Below are positions 46,862-59,289 of a stretch of DNA of 64,000 bases, piece after piece; the stretch's first letter is position 1; each line of letters starts with the position of its first letter. Source of the stretch: Diphasiastrum complanatum (taxonomy: Eukaryota > Streptophyta > Lycopodiopsida > Lycopodiales > Lycopodiaceae); the NCBI GenBank assembly GCA_029204225.1, contig CM055101.1, positions 40,877,961-40,941,960 on the forward strand, in the 5' to 3' direction. Made by a program: the position numbers and the translations under genes. The notes under the pieces were generated by a model. That model was given only the letters and a program-made list of their open reading frames with translations, ran no database searches and was not told the DNA's origin.

Positions 46862-47990
46862 TGTGGGGGAAGAAGCCTGGTCACGTGCTCGCCAAGACAT
46901 GGCAATTTTCTATAGTAGAATGGTCACTTTGTATATGTGCATGTAGGGGCCTCTAGGCTATGCTCTCTTGAATCACTCTCGCCATCAATGGAGCTTAGAG
47001 ACATGCTCCACTCTCTTGAGTGAGAGACTTTTGCTTGGCCCAACGAATATTTGTAATGTGGTGAATCTTCAAATTTCAATGGTTCAAATTCTCATTAATG
47101 ATGTGCATGTTGTGTCTCTCATACCTTCCCAAAGCATGAACTCTGCTACATATGCGCAAGTATGACCGCCAAGTTACGTCACACGTGTAAACTGATGGAA
47201 AGGCCCCTCCCCTCTGTGCATTTGGCTTCTGTTGTGTGCACATGTATATCCACTTTAATGAAAACTTTGTGCTGGTTTACGGGATTAAAAACCATTGCTT
47301 CACCATATCTCGCAAATATCCCAAATTGATGTGCTACTTAAGGAAATGTCAGTTTCCCTTTACATGCCTAGAAGATGTGAGGGCCCTCCACCATCCAAGG
47401 ATGAGAAACCGAGGAAGCCAGAGGAAGGTTGATGGATGCTAAAGGTAGCTCGATCGAATGTTGGTAGCAAGTTGTAGCCTCCATATATGTCCTTAATGAC
47501 ACACGTTGGACATAGAACCCGTTATCTTCAACACAATGTGGTGCAAAGTCATTACGGGATATTAGAACTCAAAATGGGCCCTTTGTCAAGATGTTGTTTT
47601 TGACTTCGCACGCTTTCAACGCTTATGTGTCCCAATGAATGGTGTCCATCTGTGACGAACTATAACAGTGGTTGACGAATTGTATTTAACTTTCTCAGCC
47701 AAATTTTCGTGATTTTCAAATATCCCGAGGGGCAGAACAAACAATTGTGATTGGACCACAGTTACTACCCGAATACTCTTATGTTGCCCGTCATTGTTCA
47801 CTCGAGGCTGATTTGACATCAATAGTCATAAACTGTAATTAACTAATCCTTGTAGTTAAGGAACTTCTTGTCATTCATAGGCATACCTCTCATTTTCTTC
47901 ATTCTATCTCTCATTTTCTTGTCATTCTTAGGTTTACCTCGCAATTACTACATTCTCTCCGATCTCAGCTTGCGTACTCGTATTTTCGAC
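46861..47990. other. No gene seen
   Basis: About 1.1 kb upstream of PAG1 and before the unusual AT-rich block. Nothing coding or structured can be supported. It would contain the distal PAG1 promoter. Confidence 0.35.
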
Positions 47991-47992
47991 TA

Positions 47993-49327
47993 ATGGCTAC
48001 ACATAATCGGAGACCAAGAGGGAACCATTGATGCAATCAATATTTGCAATGAAAAAAATGCAGAAGATCAATGGATACCAAGAAGATATCGAAAATACCA
48101 ATGGATCTTGATGCATTCCTCTGCAAAAGGCTCATTCCGAAAAAGAAAAAGATTGGATAACATCTATAGAAGCTCTTGGAAAGGTAGGATAATGGATTTT
48201 AAAGTATCACCTGCCGGTCAATCTATCACGGAAGTTTTAGTTCAGCATGCTTATATTCACAATGAGCTCAACATTCATGATCTGAATCCAAATGATAGAA
48301 GGAAATGCAATTGTACGTTTTCAGATTCAATTTCTTTAGATTTAGCATTTTCTTTAAATTATATTTTTCATGAGATGTTTTTGTTGGTTTTGCAGATTTG
48401 TATCCATCAAATTTCGTTGAATGGCAATCAATTCAATCGATTGCAGGAATAATCGATGTCATACATTCGGATATCGGTATTTTACAATATAAAGGTCGTT
48501 CTCCAAAATCACTTTTAGAGTCAGGCGTTTTTTTTTTATGATCACACCTATTTTCCTGATAAAAATGGTTTAGTTGGTAGATTAGAGCCATATCCTCTAC
48601 CAGATTTTTTGAACGAGGATGCAACAATTTCAGAAAGTTTTCGATCTAGGCTATATATTGATATTCAGAGTATATTAAAATGTAGCACTGGATCAAAGAA
48701 TAATAGATTAAGTTGGTATCTACCTTTTACTATTTTTGTTGATTTCTTTTCCAAATGCAATGTTTGGCAAACGAAAACAATGTTTATTTATAAGGACTTG
48801 AGTGCTGATATAATCGCCGAGTTGTTGGATGATGGTTGGGATACAAAACAAAATCAGCAAGTTGAGTGCAGAGTATGTTACTCAATTATGACATTTAAAT
48901 ATCACATCAAAAAACAAATGCTCACTTTGCTGCTGTATTATAGAAGATGGATTAAATGCAAAAATGTTTGGAAGCCACTTGATCAAGATTTTGGTATAAA
49001 CCCTCAAGAGCAACTTCAGATAACAGTGAAAAGAAATGACAACATTCTTGCAATGGTTGATGTCAAGGAAGATTGGTGTCTCAATCACATTCGATCAGAA
49101 CTAGACATGTTGCAATTCGATCTACCTCAGTACTATCAATTTTTCAATGGTGTAAAGGTACGTTAGCCATATAAAAATATTCATTTTTTTCTATTTTTAA
49201 GTGAATCGGTTTCATAAAATATATAACTAAAACAATTTCTCTTGTGCAGGTAAGAGTAAGGCAGGAAGAGCATATAAATGCAAAGACATTAAAACATCCA
49301 TCGAAATTGAAAATCCATAGATTATGA
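47993..49327 (+). pseudogene. Unknown multi-exon protein A with a ubiquitin-like C-terminal segment
   Basis: Start ATGGCTACACATAATCGG at 47993, then a basic N-terminal part (WIPRRYRKYQ; SFRKRKRLDNIYRSSWKGR; VSPAGQSITEVLVQHAYIHN). An acceptor TTTTGCAG near 48397 precedes DLYPSNFVEWQSIQ. After a shift in a T-run near 48530 it continues DFLNEDATISESFRSRLYID, LSWYLPFTIFVDFFSKCNVW and VCYSIMTFKYHIKKQMLTLL. The C-terminus QLQITVKRNDNILAMVDVKE, ELDMLQFDLPQYYQFFNGVK has the spacing of a beta-grasp/ubiquitin-like fold. An intron 49160-49248 (GT-AG) leads to the last exon, RVRQEEHINAKTLKHPSKLK, and a stop. I do not recognise the family. It is convergent with the histone-like gene on the other strand. 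Confidence 0.45.
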
Positions 49328-49399
49328 ACTATGGAATTTTGTATTATGTAATACAATTTTTTGTATACATCATTTTTGAAAATATATGAGCCACTTTTT

Positions 49400-49560
49400 C
49401 TATGAGGCTCTTTCATTTCTATGATCTCCATTTCCATGGTGCAAAAGACAATGTAATTGTAACTGGATAATATGAGTTTTCGATAGCAAGATTCATTGTC
49501 TCCTACAGGAAATGCACTATCTCCATTGGGGAGATCTTCAGTCACTTGAACTCCAGTGAT
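49400..49560 (-). pseudogene. Duplicate of the last exon of the histone-like gene
   Basis: The minus-strand reading has SPMEIVHFL, stop, then ETMNLAIENS and a later MEMEIIEM. It parallels SPMEIMHFRQETIKLVIENS...EMDLEIIDS in the exon at 50137-49994. Nucleotide phrases such as ATCTCCATTGGGGAGA are shared. This is a second, decayed copy of that exon beside the 3' end of protein A. Confidence 0.5.
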
Positions 49561-49993
49561 CACTACAATCGACGCTTGCCCTTGTTGATGTCTCATATAT
49601 ATTGGTTGTATTTTTGGTCTTCATTGTCTTGGTCTGTATTGTCCTTGTCTTGGCATATTTGGATATGTTCAGAAGATGAACTGATGAAAGCTTTGTTCTA
49701 ACAAATCTAAGTTTGTCGCATGTTTGGATTGGTTGTGGCAAAGGTTCCATCAGATCATCTTTCTGAACTTATCCAAAAAAAAACCATGGTAAAGGCAAGG
49801 CAAACCAAGGCTATGAAAAACAAACATGTCGAAAAACCGTAGAAGTTGATGATGAATGTATCATAACCTGAATTAATAACAGGAAAAAAAAAAAAAGTAA
49901 GAACAACCATTGAAAAACTGTAAATATATTTCTATAAAAAATTTCTATACATGTGTCTCATCCACATCAAGTGAGACGAATATTTAATCAGTA

Positions 49994-51984
49994 TCAACTA
50001 TCTATGATCTCTAAATCCATTTCTCCAGTTGGAAGTAGCTTGGGTGGAGAACACTCGGCCACTGCAATTGGATGTGAATTTTCAATCACAAGCTTTATGG
50101 TCTCTTGCCTGAAGTGCATTATCTCCATTGGGGAGACCTTCGGACATTTAAATTTGAAAAAAAACATACACACAGTTAAATGTAATTATTCAAAGATCAG
50201 TTAATAGGAATTTGAATATGAAAAAAAGCAAAAACACAATTAAAAGTAATTAATTGAAGATTACCTCTTCCAGATTTGGAAGTCCATCTTGTAATGCAAG
50301 CCAATTAAAGAAGTGTTTGGCAATGCATACGGTATACCAACGACAGCTGATTGAATCAACCTGCTGGGAGGATTGCAAAAATCCAAATTTTAACATTATG
50401 AGATATCGGATCAAAGCGCAAGATGTAAGAATAAAATCTACAACGGAAACAAGTGCGTATCGAACCGATATAAAAAAAATTGATTGAATATCGGACCAGC
50501 GCGCACGTTATGATAATAATCCAATCAATAACTACAAGGGCGCGTCGAACCGATGTTGAAAAATTTATACCTCTGCATCAACCATTTTCAGCTTCGAATA
50601 TGCTTTTGCATTTGGTACTGGAAAGAGTTCCAGTATTTTCTGTATATGGGTCCTGGCAATTTTGTGTGTGTGTGTGTGTGTGTGTAATAGAGTTCATTTT
50701 TAAACAAACTGGATTACACACACCCTCATCATTGACGTACAAGGACAACACATATAAGCTCCAATGATTACTGAAGAATCAATGTAAAATCAAAAAATTC
50801 AAGAAAATAAAATCTGAAAAAAAAAAGACACTTACTTTGTTATGTATGGCAGCACAAGAATTGGAGTATCCAGTCTGACGTATTGGAACATATCATTGTG
50901 CAGACTTTTAAAATCAGGAAAATCAAATGCAGCCATGAATTGAAGGGGAAACAATGCAACATCTATAAACAATGGGGTCTGGAAGAACTCCATCCAGTAC
51001 TGAATTGCCCCACCTCCTACATTGTCCCCTAGTTTCTAATTCACCTAGTATCTAAACTAGAAAGGGGGAGACCAGCATTGGTCTTTGGCATCCTAAAACT
51101 GTATCGAGGACCTAAACCTTTAAGATACGTGTTTAACAATTGGTCATATTGTACATATTGAGGAGTATTTACAAAGGCAAGTGCAGGGGGTGACGGAAGT
51201 AATACCTGATAAACCACATAAAGAATTGTCATTCAAAATTGAATCTACCTTTACACTAACAAAATCATCTAAATCGCTTCCAAGAACAGGAGGAGAGGAA
51301 CTAATATCTATAGGTTTAGGAAGAGGAGGAGATTTAGGAGGTGGAGAATTATTAGGAGAGGAAGATTTAGCAGGAGAAGTTAAAGATGGAGTGAGAGGAG
51401 AAGAAGGAGACTTAGGAGGAGAATTATGAGGAGAATGCCTAGAAGAAAGAAGAGTATTCATAGGAGATGGCTTGGAAAACTCCCTCGCTTTAAATAGACG
51501 GTCAAGAGACCTCCTCTTCTTTGAAACACTCCCGCTCTGGGTTGGATGAGATTGCTTTCATTTTTTTCTCTCTGAATCTTTTTTTGGAGGAGAGGAGGGA
51601 GCAGGTCTAAAGTGTTCAGCAAACTTGTCATATGTGTCCTGAAGCCTGAACACAATGTTGAAATCCTTGGGCATGATGGTCACCCTCTTGGCATGGATAG
51701 CTGCAACAACAATATCTGAAAAAAAATTCACCTGAAAATCCTCATATGTTGTGTACAGTGCCTCAATTGCCATTACAGTCCATCTCACATCTAGATAGAC
51801 TGCTAAGATTATTTGTCTTCTGAAGCTTCCAAATATCCTTGAGCCAGGGTGGGTCTCTTCTTTTGCCCCTTGGCCTAGGAGGTAGTGGTGGTGGATGAGG
51901 TGGTGGTTGTGGATTTTCCTGACCCGCACCTGAAATTGGTATTCCACCTGAATGCCCTCGTGCTGTCTGCTTGGTCAGCGCCAT
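49994..51984 (-). pseudogene. Histone H3-tail and H3-fold chimeric protein (CENH3-like features), multi-exon
   Basis: Starts at 51984 with MALTKQTARGHSGGIPISG, a close match to the H3 tail (A-R-T-K-Q-T-A-R-K-S-T-G-G). A Pro-rich segment and RPRGKRR follow, then an alpha-N-like WLKDIWKLQKT. About 35 bases are missing where alpha-1 should be, which shifts the frame. The H3 core resumes ungapped: LDVRWTVMAIEALYTTYEDF, then AAIHAKRVTIMPKDF. R-W-T, E-D-F, Q-K-T and K-D-F recall CENH3, while MPKD is H3-like. One TGA at about 51555 interrupts, then KKRRSLDRLFKAREF and a Ser/Pro-rich region follow in the same frame to about 51200. Further exons: about 51190-51055; 51015-50836 (AIQYWMEFFQTPLFIDVALF); 50360-50265 (CRWYTVCIAKHFFNWLALQD); 50137-49994 (stop). 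The H3 similarity is clear. Function is inference. Confidence 0.6.
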
Positions 51985-53560
51985 TACTGTGAAGTAGCGG
52001 ATCAGCACGCAATAATGTTGATTTTAGGATCAGACCTCAGGTTGGCCGCGTCGAAGCAATACCTGAGCTCAACAAATCCGTTAGCTGGTAGCAGATGGGC
52101 GCGAGCGAGTAGTAACGGATTGAAGGAAGTTGTTTTTGAGCGCGCTGAATCGATATCGCATGGATGCAAATAACTATAAGCAAAAAAATTTCAACGTCGT
52201 CGATCAGTATATATGGAAAAAATAAGAAATGATTGCAAACGTGGTGATTTGGATATCCGAGGTTCAGATTACGATGATGATTACCCATAGGCTTGTCAAT
52301 CAAATCAATCTAAATATCCATCAATCATTAAAATGATTAGTCCATACAAGAAATAATTTCAAATAAAGAATGGTCACATCTACAATTAATGCTACAAAAG
52401 TATACTATCACACTTCTACCATTAAATGCTGAAATTGACAATGTTAAGCTTTAAATATCAGACCTTTTTTTATATCCAATAATTATAATTTTGAAAAATT
52501 CCGAAGGCCAGATTTTCACCTGATAGCTAATCAACGCGCATATAAAGCATTTGAAAACCAGAGTATGTATTCTCATGCGCTCATCCGATATTGGACGGAA
52601 TATGAATGATCAGAGCTTGATTTGATAGATTCTGCATAACTTTGGCCAGTATGAAGAGTCTTCCGAATCAAGCTTTGATCATGCATATAGGGTCCAATAG
52701 TTTCAAAATTTTCAATAGTATTTTGGTCCTGGAATAGCGATTCGACGTGCGCAGTCCAAATGCAGTAAATACATCATCTGCCAAGCGCGCTGATCCGATA
52801 TCTCATATGCAAAAAAATCATACTGGAACACATAATGAAAGACTTATGAAAATGTTCTGAATGAACGTTATCTCAAAAGAAAAAAATTTGTCTTTACGGT
52901 GCTTAAATAGGATGAGAGATTGAAATAATTCTCCTCGTACATGTTTTTCAATGATATCCATTAATCATTTGTTTATAATTTTTTTAATGATTATTCTAGA
53001 AGGCTAGTGATTGTCTATTTAATGTATTCCGACGTAGGTACATATTCTCGGGTCAGGGCTAATGAGGATTCATTGAATCTAGTGATAGACTAGTTAATGT
53101 ATTCCGGCGTAGGTACAAATTTGTCTCACTCTGATTGGTGGATAAATATATTGAATCTAGTGATAGACTAGTTAATGTATTCTGGCGTAGGTACAAATTT
53201 TTCTCACACTGATTGGTGGATAGATATAGGCTGTAAATTTCAATTCATTATTTGACAAATGTATGGTTGTGATCAACAGGAATTGGCTATAAATATGTGC
53301 ACCACTTTCTATATTTCGATTCCGTGATCTTTTATTCTGAACTCTCTAGCCTTCTTGTTTTTTTTTTTTTCATTCTCGCGATATCGAATCGACGCGCGCC
53401 ATCCCTTGTTGTGCATGCTCGTATTCATTCAGACGCGCTGAATCGATATCAGCCATCTCCGACAACAACTTTTCAGAAAATTTCATTCTCAATCTCAGCG
53501 CGTGTACTTTACTTTATTCCTCTACCGATATTTATCTGTCGCGTTGAACCGATATCGGAT
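50401..53560. repeat. Dispersed 18-bp motif family, GCGCGCTGAWYCGATATC
   Basis: Both orientations recur in otherwise AT-rich DNA. Clear cases are near 50401 (GATATCGGATCAAAGCGC), 50486 (ATATCGGACCAGCGCGC), 50541 (GCGCGTCGAACCGAT), 52000 (GCGGATCAGCACGC), 52139 (GCGCGCTGAATCGATATC), 52578 (GCGCTCATCCGATAT), 52785 (GCGCGCTGATCCGATATC), 53380 (GATATCGAATCGACGCGCG), 53433 (ACGCGCTGAATCGATATC) and 53540 (CGCGTTGAACCGATATC). Several flank the starts of the histone-like gene (51984) and of protein B (53566). They could be transposase or regulator binding sites. There is no array periodicity. Confidence 0.6.
53003..53231. repeat. 79-bp tandem repeat, about 2.8 copies
   Basis: The unit starts near TGAATCTAGTGATAGACTAG and includes TTAATGTATTC, GGCGTAGGTACAAATTT and TGATTGGTGGATA. 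Copies lie at 53075-53153 and 53154-53231, with a more diverged one at 53003-53074. It lies between the two divergent gene-like units. Confidence 0.75.
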
Positions 53561-53565
53561 TCAAT

Positions 53566-55045
53566 ATGGCTAGTTCTTCCATGGCCTCAGATGACAAACT
53601 TATGGATTTTTTTTAATGCCAGTGACATTCCATCTGACAAATTAGAGTATTTTGCTAGTATTTTTTTTTTAACCCTTCGATGTCGATAAGCTAGTTTATG
53701 ATAATCGTTATAATTTAATTTCTTATCTTGATAATTTTTTTCAGATTATTAGTACTCATGTTTTGGATATAGATAATTTCTGTTTCGTTCATTTTCAGGA
53801 CCTTGTACATTCCCAACCATCCTGTAAGCATAAACACAATATATACTATGATATCCACAAAAGAATATGTCGCCTTCTAATCAAAGGAATGGCTTTTGTC
53901 TTCTACATATCTACTGAAATTTCAGATGATGAGTCTGTTGGATCTTCAACTGTTCCATTGATCGAAGCATCTGCACCTGCTCCAGTTGATGTAAATGATG
54001 CAGATATTGATATAGGGGTTGAAGCTGAAGCTACTATGGCTTCAGATTATAAAAAAATTCTTCCTCGTTCTATAATCCTCTCTGATTCTCTTCCATTTGC
54101 ATCTCTGTCAATTAATTAACTCTACTCGATGTTCTTTTATATTTTATAAATAATGAATGTTATATTTCATATAATGATATAGAAGATGTATTGAATTTGA
54201 GAGAGGATGAAATCCTCTCAATTTTTGCTTAAAATTTATCAGAATTTTTTGACATTGTTGATTACTCATATGATGACCTTGAAAGTGAGATAGATTATGA
54301 TAAAGATGGCAATTGGAAATCTGGCAATGAGACCTTGGAGGCCATGATTGAAAAATCTAAAGCCTATAAAGAAACTTTGCCTACAGAGGGAGAATTTTTG
54401 GAATTTCAAAAATAATATTTCCCTAGGACTAGATATATCCCCTCCGGAAATGTAGAGGCCATTGGAGGACATGACATCAACAAAGCAAACGTCGTTGATT
54501 ACGATGATTATGATCTGGTAAGTAGATATTATATTGGTATTGATATTGTTCAGTTTTCTTATTGAGTTTGCAGTGTTATGTAATTTATTTTCTTTTCTCA
54601 TTTACAGGATGCTATTGAAATAGATGCCTTTGGTATGAGACATGGAGGCGTCCGAGGTGTATCAGCCGGGAGAAAAGATGTTTCTCTATCTCATTATTTG
54701 AAAAACTTTCAAAATAATGAGATTTGTATATATCATTCATCTTATAATCCATATGCAACCACTGTCATTATGGCCATCAAATCATTATCAGTTTGTTTAG
54801 GAGGCCATAAGTACGCAAGAGGAACATATTAAATAATTTTTGTGAAGAGATATTTGGCTATTAAGATATTGGGTTATACTCTTAATGAGACTACGAAAAG
54901 ATTATCTGCAATGGCCCTTTATTCGAGTTACATTGATATGAGCAAGAGGAAAAATTTAGAATTTTTAGATCCATATGAAAGGAGATTATTCCTTCATGAC
55001 AATACCATCCGTCTGAATCTTGAAGAGGATGATGATGATAATTAA
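53566..55045 (+). pseudogene. Unknown multi-exon protein B, acidic
   Basis: ATG at 53566 reads MASSSMASDDKLMDFF. After a T-run indel near 53615 it continues NASDIPSDKLEYFASIF, with a second shift at a T-run near 53665. Later segments: DDESVGSSTVPLIEASAPAP and EAEATMASDYKKILPRSI; then, across stops, NLREDEILSIFA, YSYDDLESEIDYDKDGNWKS and NKANVVDYDDYDL. After an intron at about 54519-54608 come DAFGMRHGGVRGVSAGRKDV, NNEICIYHSSYNPYATTVIM, LNETTKRLSAMALYSSYIDM and YERRLFLHDNTIRLNLEEDD, then stop at 55045. Highly acidic, with no domain I recognise. The coding sense is strong despite the breaks. It diverges from the histone-like gene across 1.6 kb holding the 18-bp motifs. Confidence 0.4.
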
Positions 55046-55074
55046 ATAATTTTCTGTAATAATTTTTTGATATA

Positions 55075-57735
55075 TTACAAGGATCTCTCTTTTGTAATGA
55101 ATTTAAATGCCTTTTGAAATATCGTAATACTTGGCGAGTTTTTAGCTTGATATCTAAATTTTGCTCTTCTGTAAAACCACTGAAAAAGTTGAACTAAATA
55201 TTTATTTCTTGAATTGTGTCCTCCATGATTTGTTGCTCTATGAAATGCTCCCCTTGCTTGCCAATGAGATTTTTCCATGTCTTGTGATGACCAGATACTT
55301 AAGCTCTCATATTCCTTTGCAAAATAAGTTGTATGATGAAGAAGGATGTGCTGCAAACAATAGTTTTGATTAGTTACATCAGTAGAAAAAAATATAAGCT
55401 TGAATGAGAATATTACCAGATAATGATATAGATTAGCACCATGTAATAAGTAACATTGTTTTTTCCCCAACAATCATGTACAAATTTTACAAATGTGGTG
55501 CAATGATTTTGCAAAGTCCTCATATCTTCTGATGATAGGTTTTCTTTCCTGATAACACCTATGAGTTTGTCTAAATTGGTCCACACTTGTCCTTTTTCCA
55601 CGCGATTACTTCCTTCCAGTGTTCGTGTGGCTTGAACAATTTCTCTTCATATTTCATATCTGACACTTGATTCTTTGCATGTGTGATTGGATAAGAATCT
55701 TCTTGCTTTAGCACCTCCAATTGATGGCTTATTAGGAACGTTTCCTTTTTTTCCGGAGAGTCTGTCACTTTTTTCAATCGTGACATTCCCTTTATGTAGT
55801 CTTGCATTTGACAGAACTATATCCAACCTCCTAATTGCTACTTTAGCCACTGACTCTAATTTATGATTCCATGCTAGTAGAATATGCAAGTAAATTAGTT
55901 TTACAATAATACGAACCTCAGCATGCAATGTGCATATGTGAACATATTTCAATGGAATTGGCAGAACACTTTTCATATTTGGATCTTTAGCTTCTCGTGT
56001 TGGGCCGGTGTTTGTTGATCATCCCAAATTCATATTGTAACAATCCTTCATGCAATAAAGACATGGATGCTTTGATGTTGCCCCATGAGAGACATTATAC
56101 ATACATTTTAATGTTTTCAAATCCCCTACAAGGTGCCATTGAACTTAAAAACTTCCATGGTTTTCGATTGTAAATTTCTCACCCTCCAAATGTCTCTTTA
56201 TAATCTCGCCATAATTTGTCCTTGAAAATATCCATGATAGTATTTTATGGTCCTCTTTCAAGACTTGTAGAAAAACAAGTAATGCATAACATGTCAATAA
56301 AAACTGGCAAGGTATGAATTGTTAATATAGATATTCTAAATGAAAATGGAAATGTATATCTGGAATGCCACCAACCACCATATGTGATTTTTCGATTGAA
56401 CACTAAACGTTCGATCATCTGTATCTGAAATTTTGTTCATCAAAGTGACACTCACACGTTCCAACTTCTGACCCTTGATGATTTCAGATTCATCCAATTT
56501 TATTACAATAATGATCTTTCCATTTACTTGATGTTCGTCTAGTTTATAGAATCAAATAATGTATTTTAGAACATTTTCAATATCAAGGAAAATATTATTG
56601 CAATCGTTGTAATTGAGCTCACAATATTCTGATTTATATAATTCAGTTATATGAAGTGGTTGGCCAACTACTTTGAACATTCCGTCATTATAAAAATTCT
56701 AGCTAATCTTACTCGATATGGACGCGGAAGATTAATTTTCTTCACCATCACTTGGGAAAAAACTTTTTTAACTATTCTAAAAAAATAGAATAAGCATTTC
56801 TGTTAATTCCAGATAATTACATGCACCTTGTATCACATTCGCATCCAAGTATAATTGAACCTTAATCAAAACAGTCTCTACAATTTCATTTTTCATTTTT
56901 TCAAACTGAGCATTTTTTATCATTTCCTTTGCTGACTTTCTTGGTAAAACATGACTTAAAGATGATCCAATGCATGAACGATCTGTTAAATAGTTTTTTG
57001 CCACCAAACATGATCTGCAGCAAACATATGAAACTCAAATTATGTTTAATAAATAAATAATCCATGTTATCAGTGCAAATCAAACCTAAATGACATATAC
57101 AAATCAAATAAACAGTCTAGATGACAACATACTTGAATGTTCGAATTCTTTTTTTCTGTGTGTAGATAGGTCATCAATATTCTTCATCAGTACTCTCTTT
57201 CTTTTCCTCTTCATCATTGTGTTATTGATAACTTTTAGATCAACATCAGACTTTAAACTCTCGGATCGCAACTTTTCCATGGATTCTAATATTTCTTGGT
57301 TTGATTCTCAAAGAGTAGTGATAGTAGCATTCAACTCTGACATAGCATTCTTGAGTGCATTGTTTTCAGCACTAGTGTGTTGCACATAATGAAGCAATTG
57401 TTGATTTGCACGTTGTAATTGTTGATTCAGACAATATATGCTATGCATTCCAATATCATGCAACTTTTGACAATATCCAAATAATCCGCTATTTCCTTCA
57501 CATACATATCTGAGAAGATGAGTTACGGACTTAAAATCTGGACACAAATTGGTAGCTGGATCATTAGGATAAATTGATCCATCCACCCACAAATCTATAT
57601 TCATATGATCATTCATTCTCAATTCTCTAACTATTGCTGCAGCATTCTCTAAAACTTTTGCATTTTTCTTAATAATTGGAGTGCATTCAACATGCAAATG
57701 GAACATTGCCATTGTTAAAGCTACAATCATGTAAA
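55075..57735 (-). pseudogene. Unknown multi-exon protein D; candidate transposase-like family
   Basis: Minus-strand exons, approximately: 57730-57134 (basic and coiled-coil: NQQLQRANQQLLHYVQHTSA, ENNALKNAMSELNATITTL, stop, ESNQEILESMEKLRSES); 57015-56777 (SCIGSSLSHVLPRKSAKEMI; VQLYLDANVIQGACNYLELT); 56712-56385 (FKVVGQPLHITELYKSEYCE; IIIVIKLDESEIIKGQKLER); 56275-55920 (VLKEDHKILSWIFSRTNYGE; WHLVGDLKTLKCMYNVSHGA, then HPCLYC; VLPIPLKYVHICTLHAEVRI); 55919-55390 (GNVPNKPSIGGAKARRFLSN; VWTNLDKLIGVIRKENLSSE); 55385-55075 (SIWSSQDMEKSHWQARGAFH; HRATNHGGHNSRN). Several in-frame stops. The pattern of spaced acidic residues (KLDES, VGDLK), a CxxC and a downstream Asp/Glu region would fit an RNase H-like nuclease, but that is inference. 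Confidence 0.4.
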
Positions 57736-58892
<1,157 letters not shown>

Positions 58893-59289
58893 AATCTTTC
58901 ACTTATTTATGTTGAATATCGAATCGATAAATGTATGGCAATCATAGACACCTAAAATTTCACATTCATCACAATTGTCATAGACGCCTATAATAATACT
59001 CAACTAAATTAAATTGAATGATATCAACAAATTAGCAAGATTAAGTTTGTTAGAATTGTGAAAATAGTCCTAGGTATAATTATATCAATTCTTTCTTCTT
59101 GGGCGGCAAACAATTTTCAGGTTCAAGCTTGTCAAAAAGCTAGATCTCTATTGAGAATCGGGCTTCCTCTCCTGAATAGTAGCATCAAAGCCACAAGTTC
59201 ATTTGTTCAATATACATTCTTAGATTCAATCCTTAGAGATTCTTGTTTGTTTACATTCTTTTATATCATTCTATCATCCATTGAAGGTT

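Noticed and set aside
51763-52008. Upstream Met at 52008 as the start of the histone-like protein
   Set aside because: The H3 tail match begins exactly at the Met at 51984, as in real H3 proteins. The extra upstream codons do not resemble anything.
50401-53560. Repeated 18-base motif as a CRISPR array
   Set aside because: Spacing is irregular, both orientations occur and the setting is a plant nuclear genome. A dispersed binding-site family fits better.
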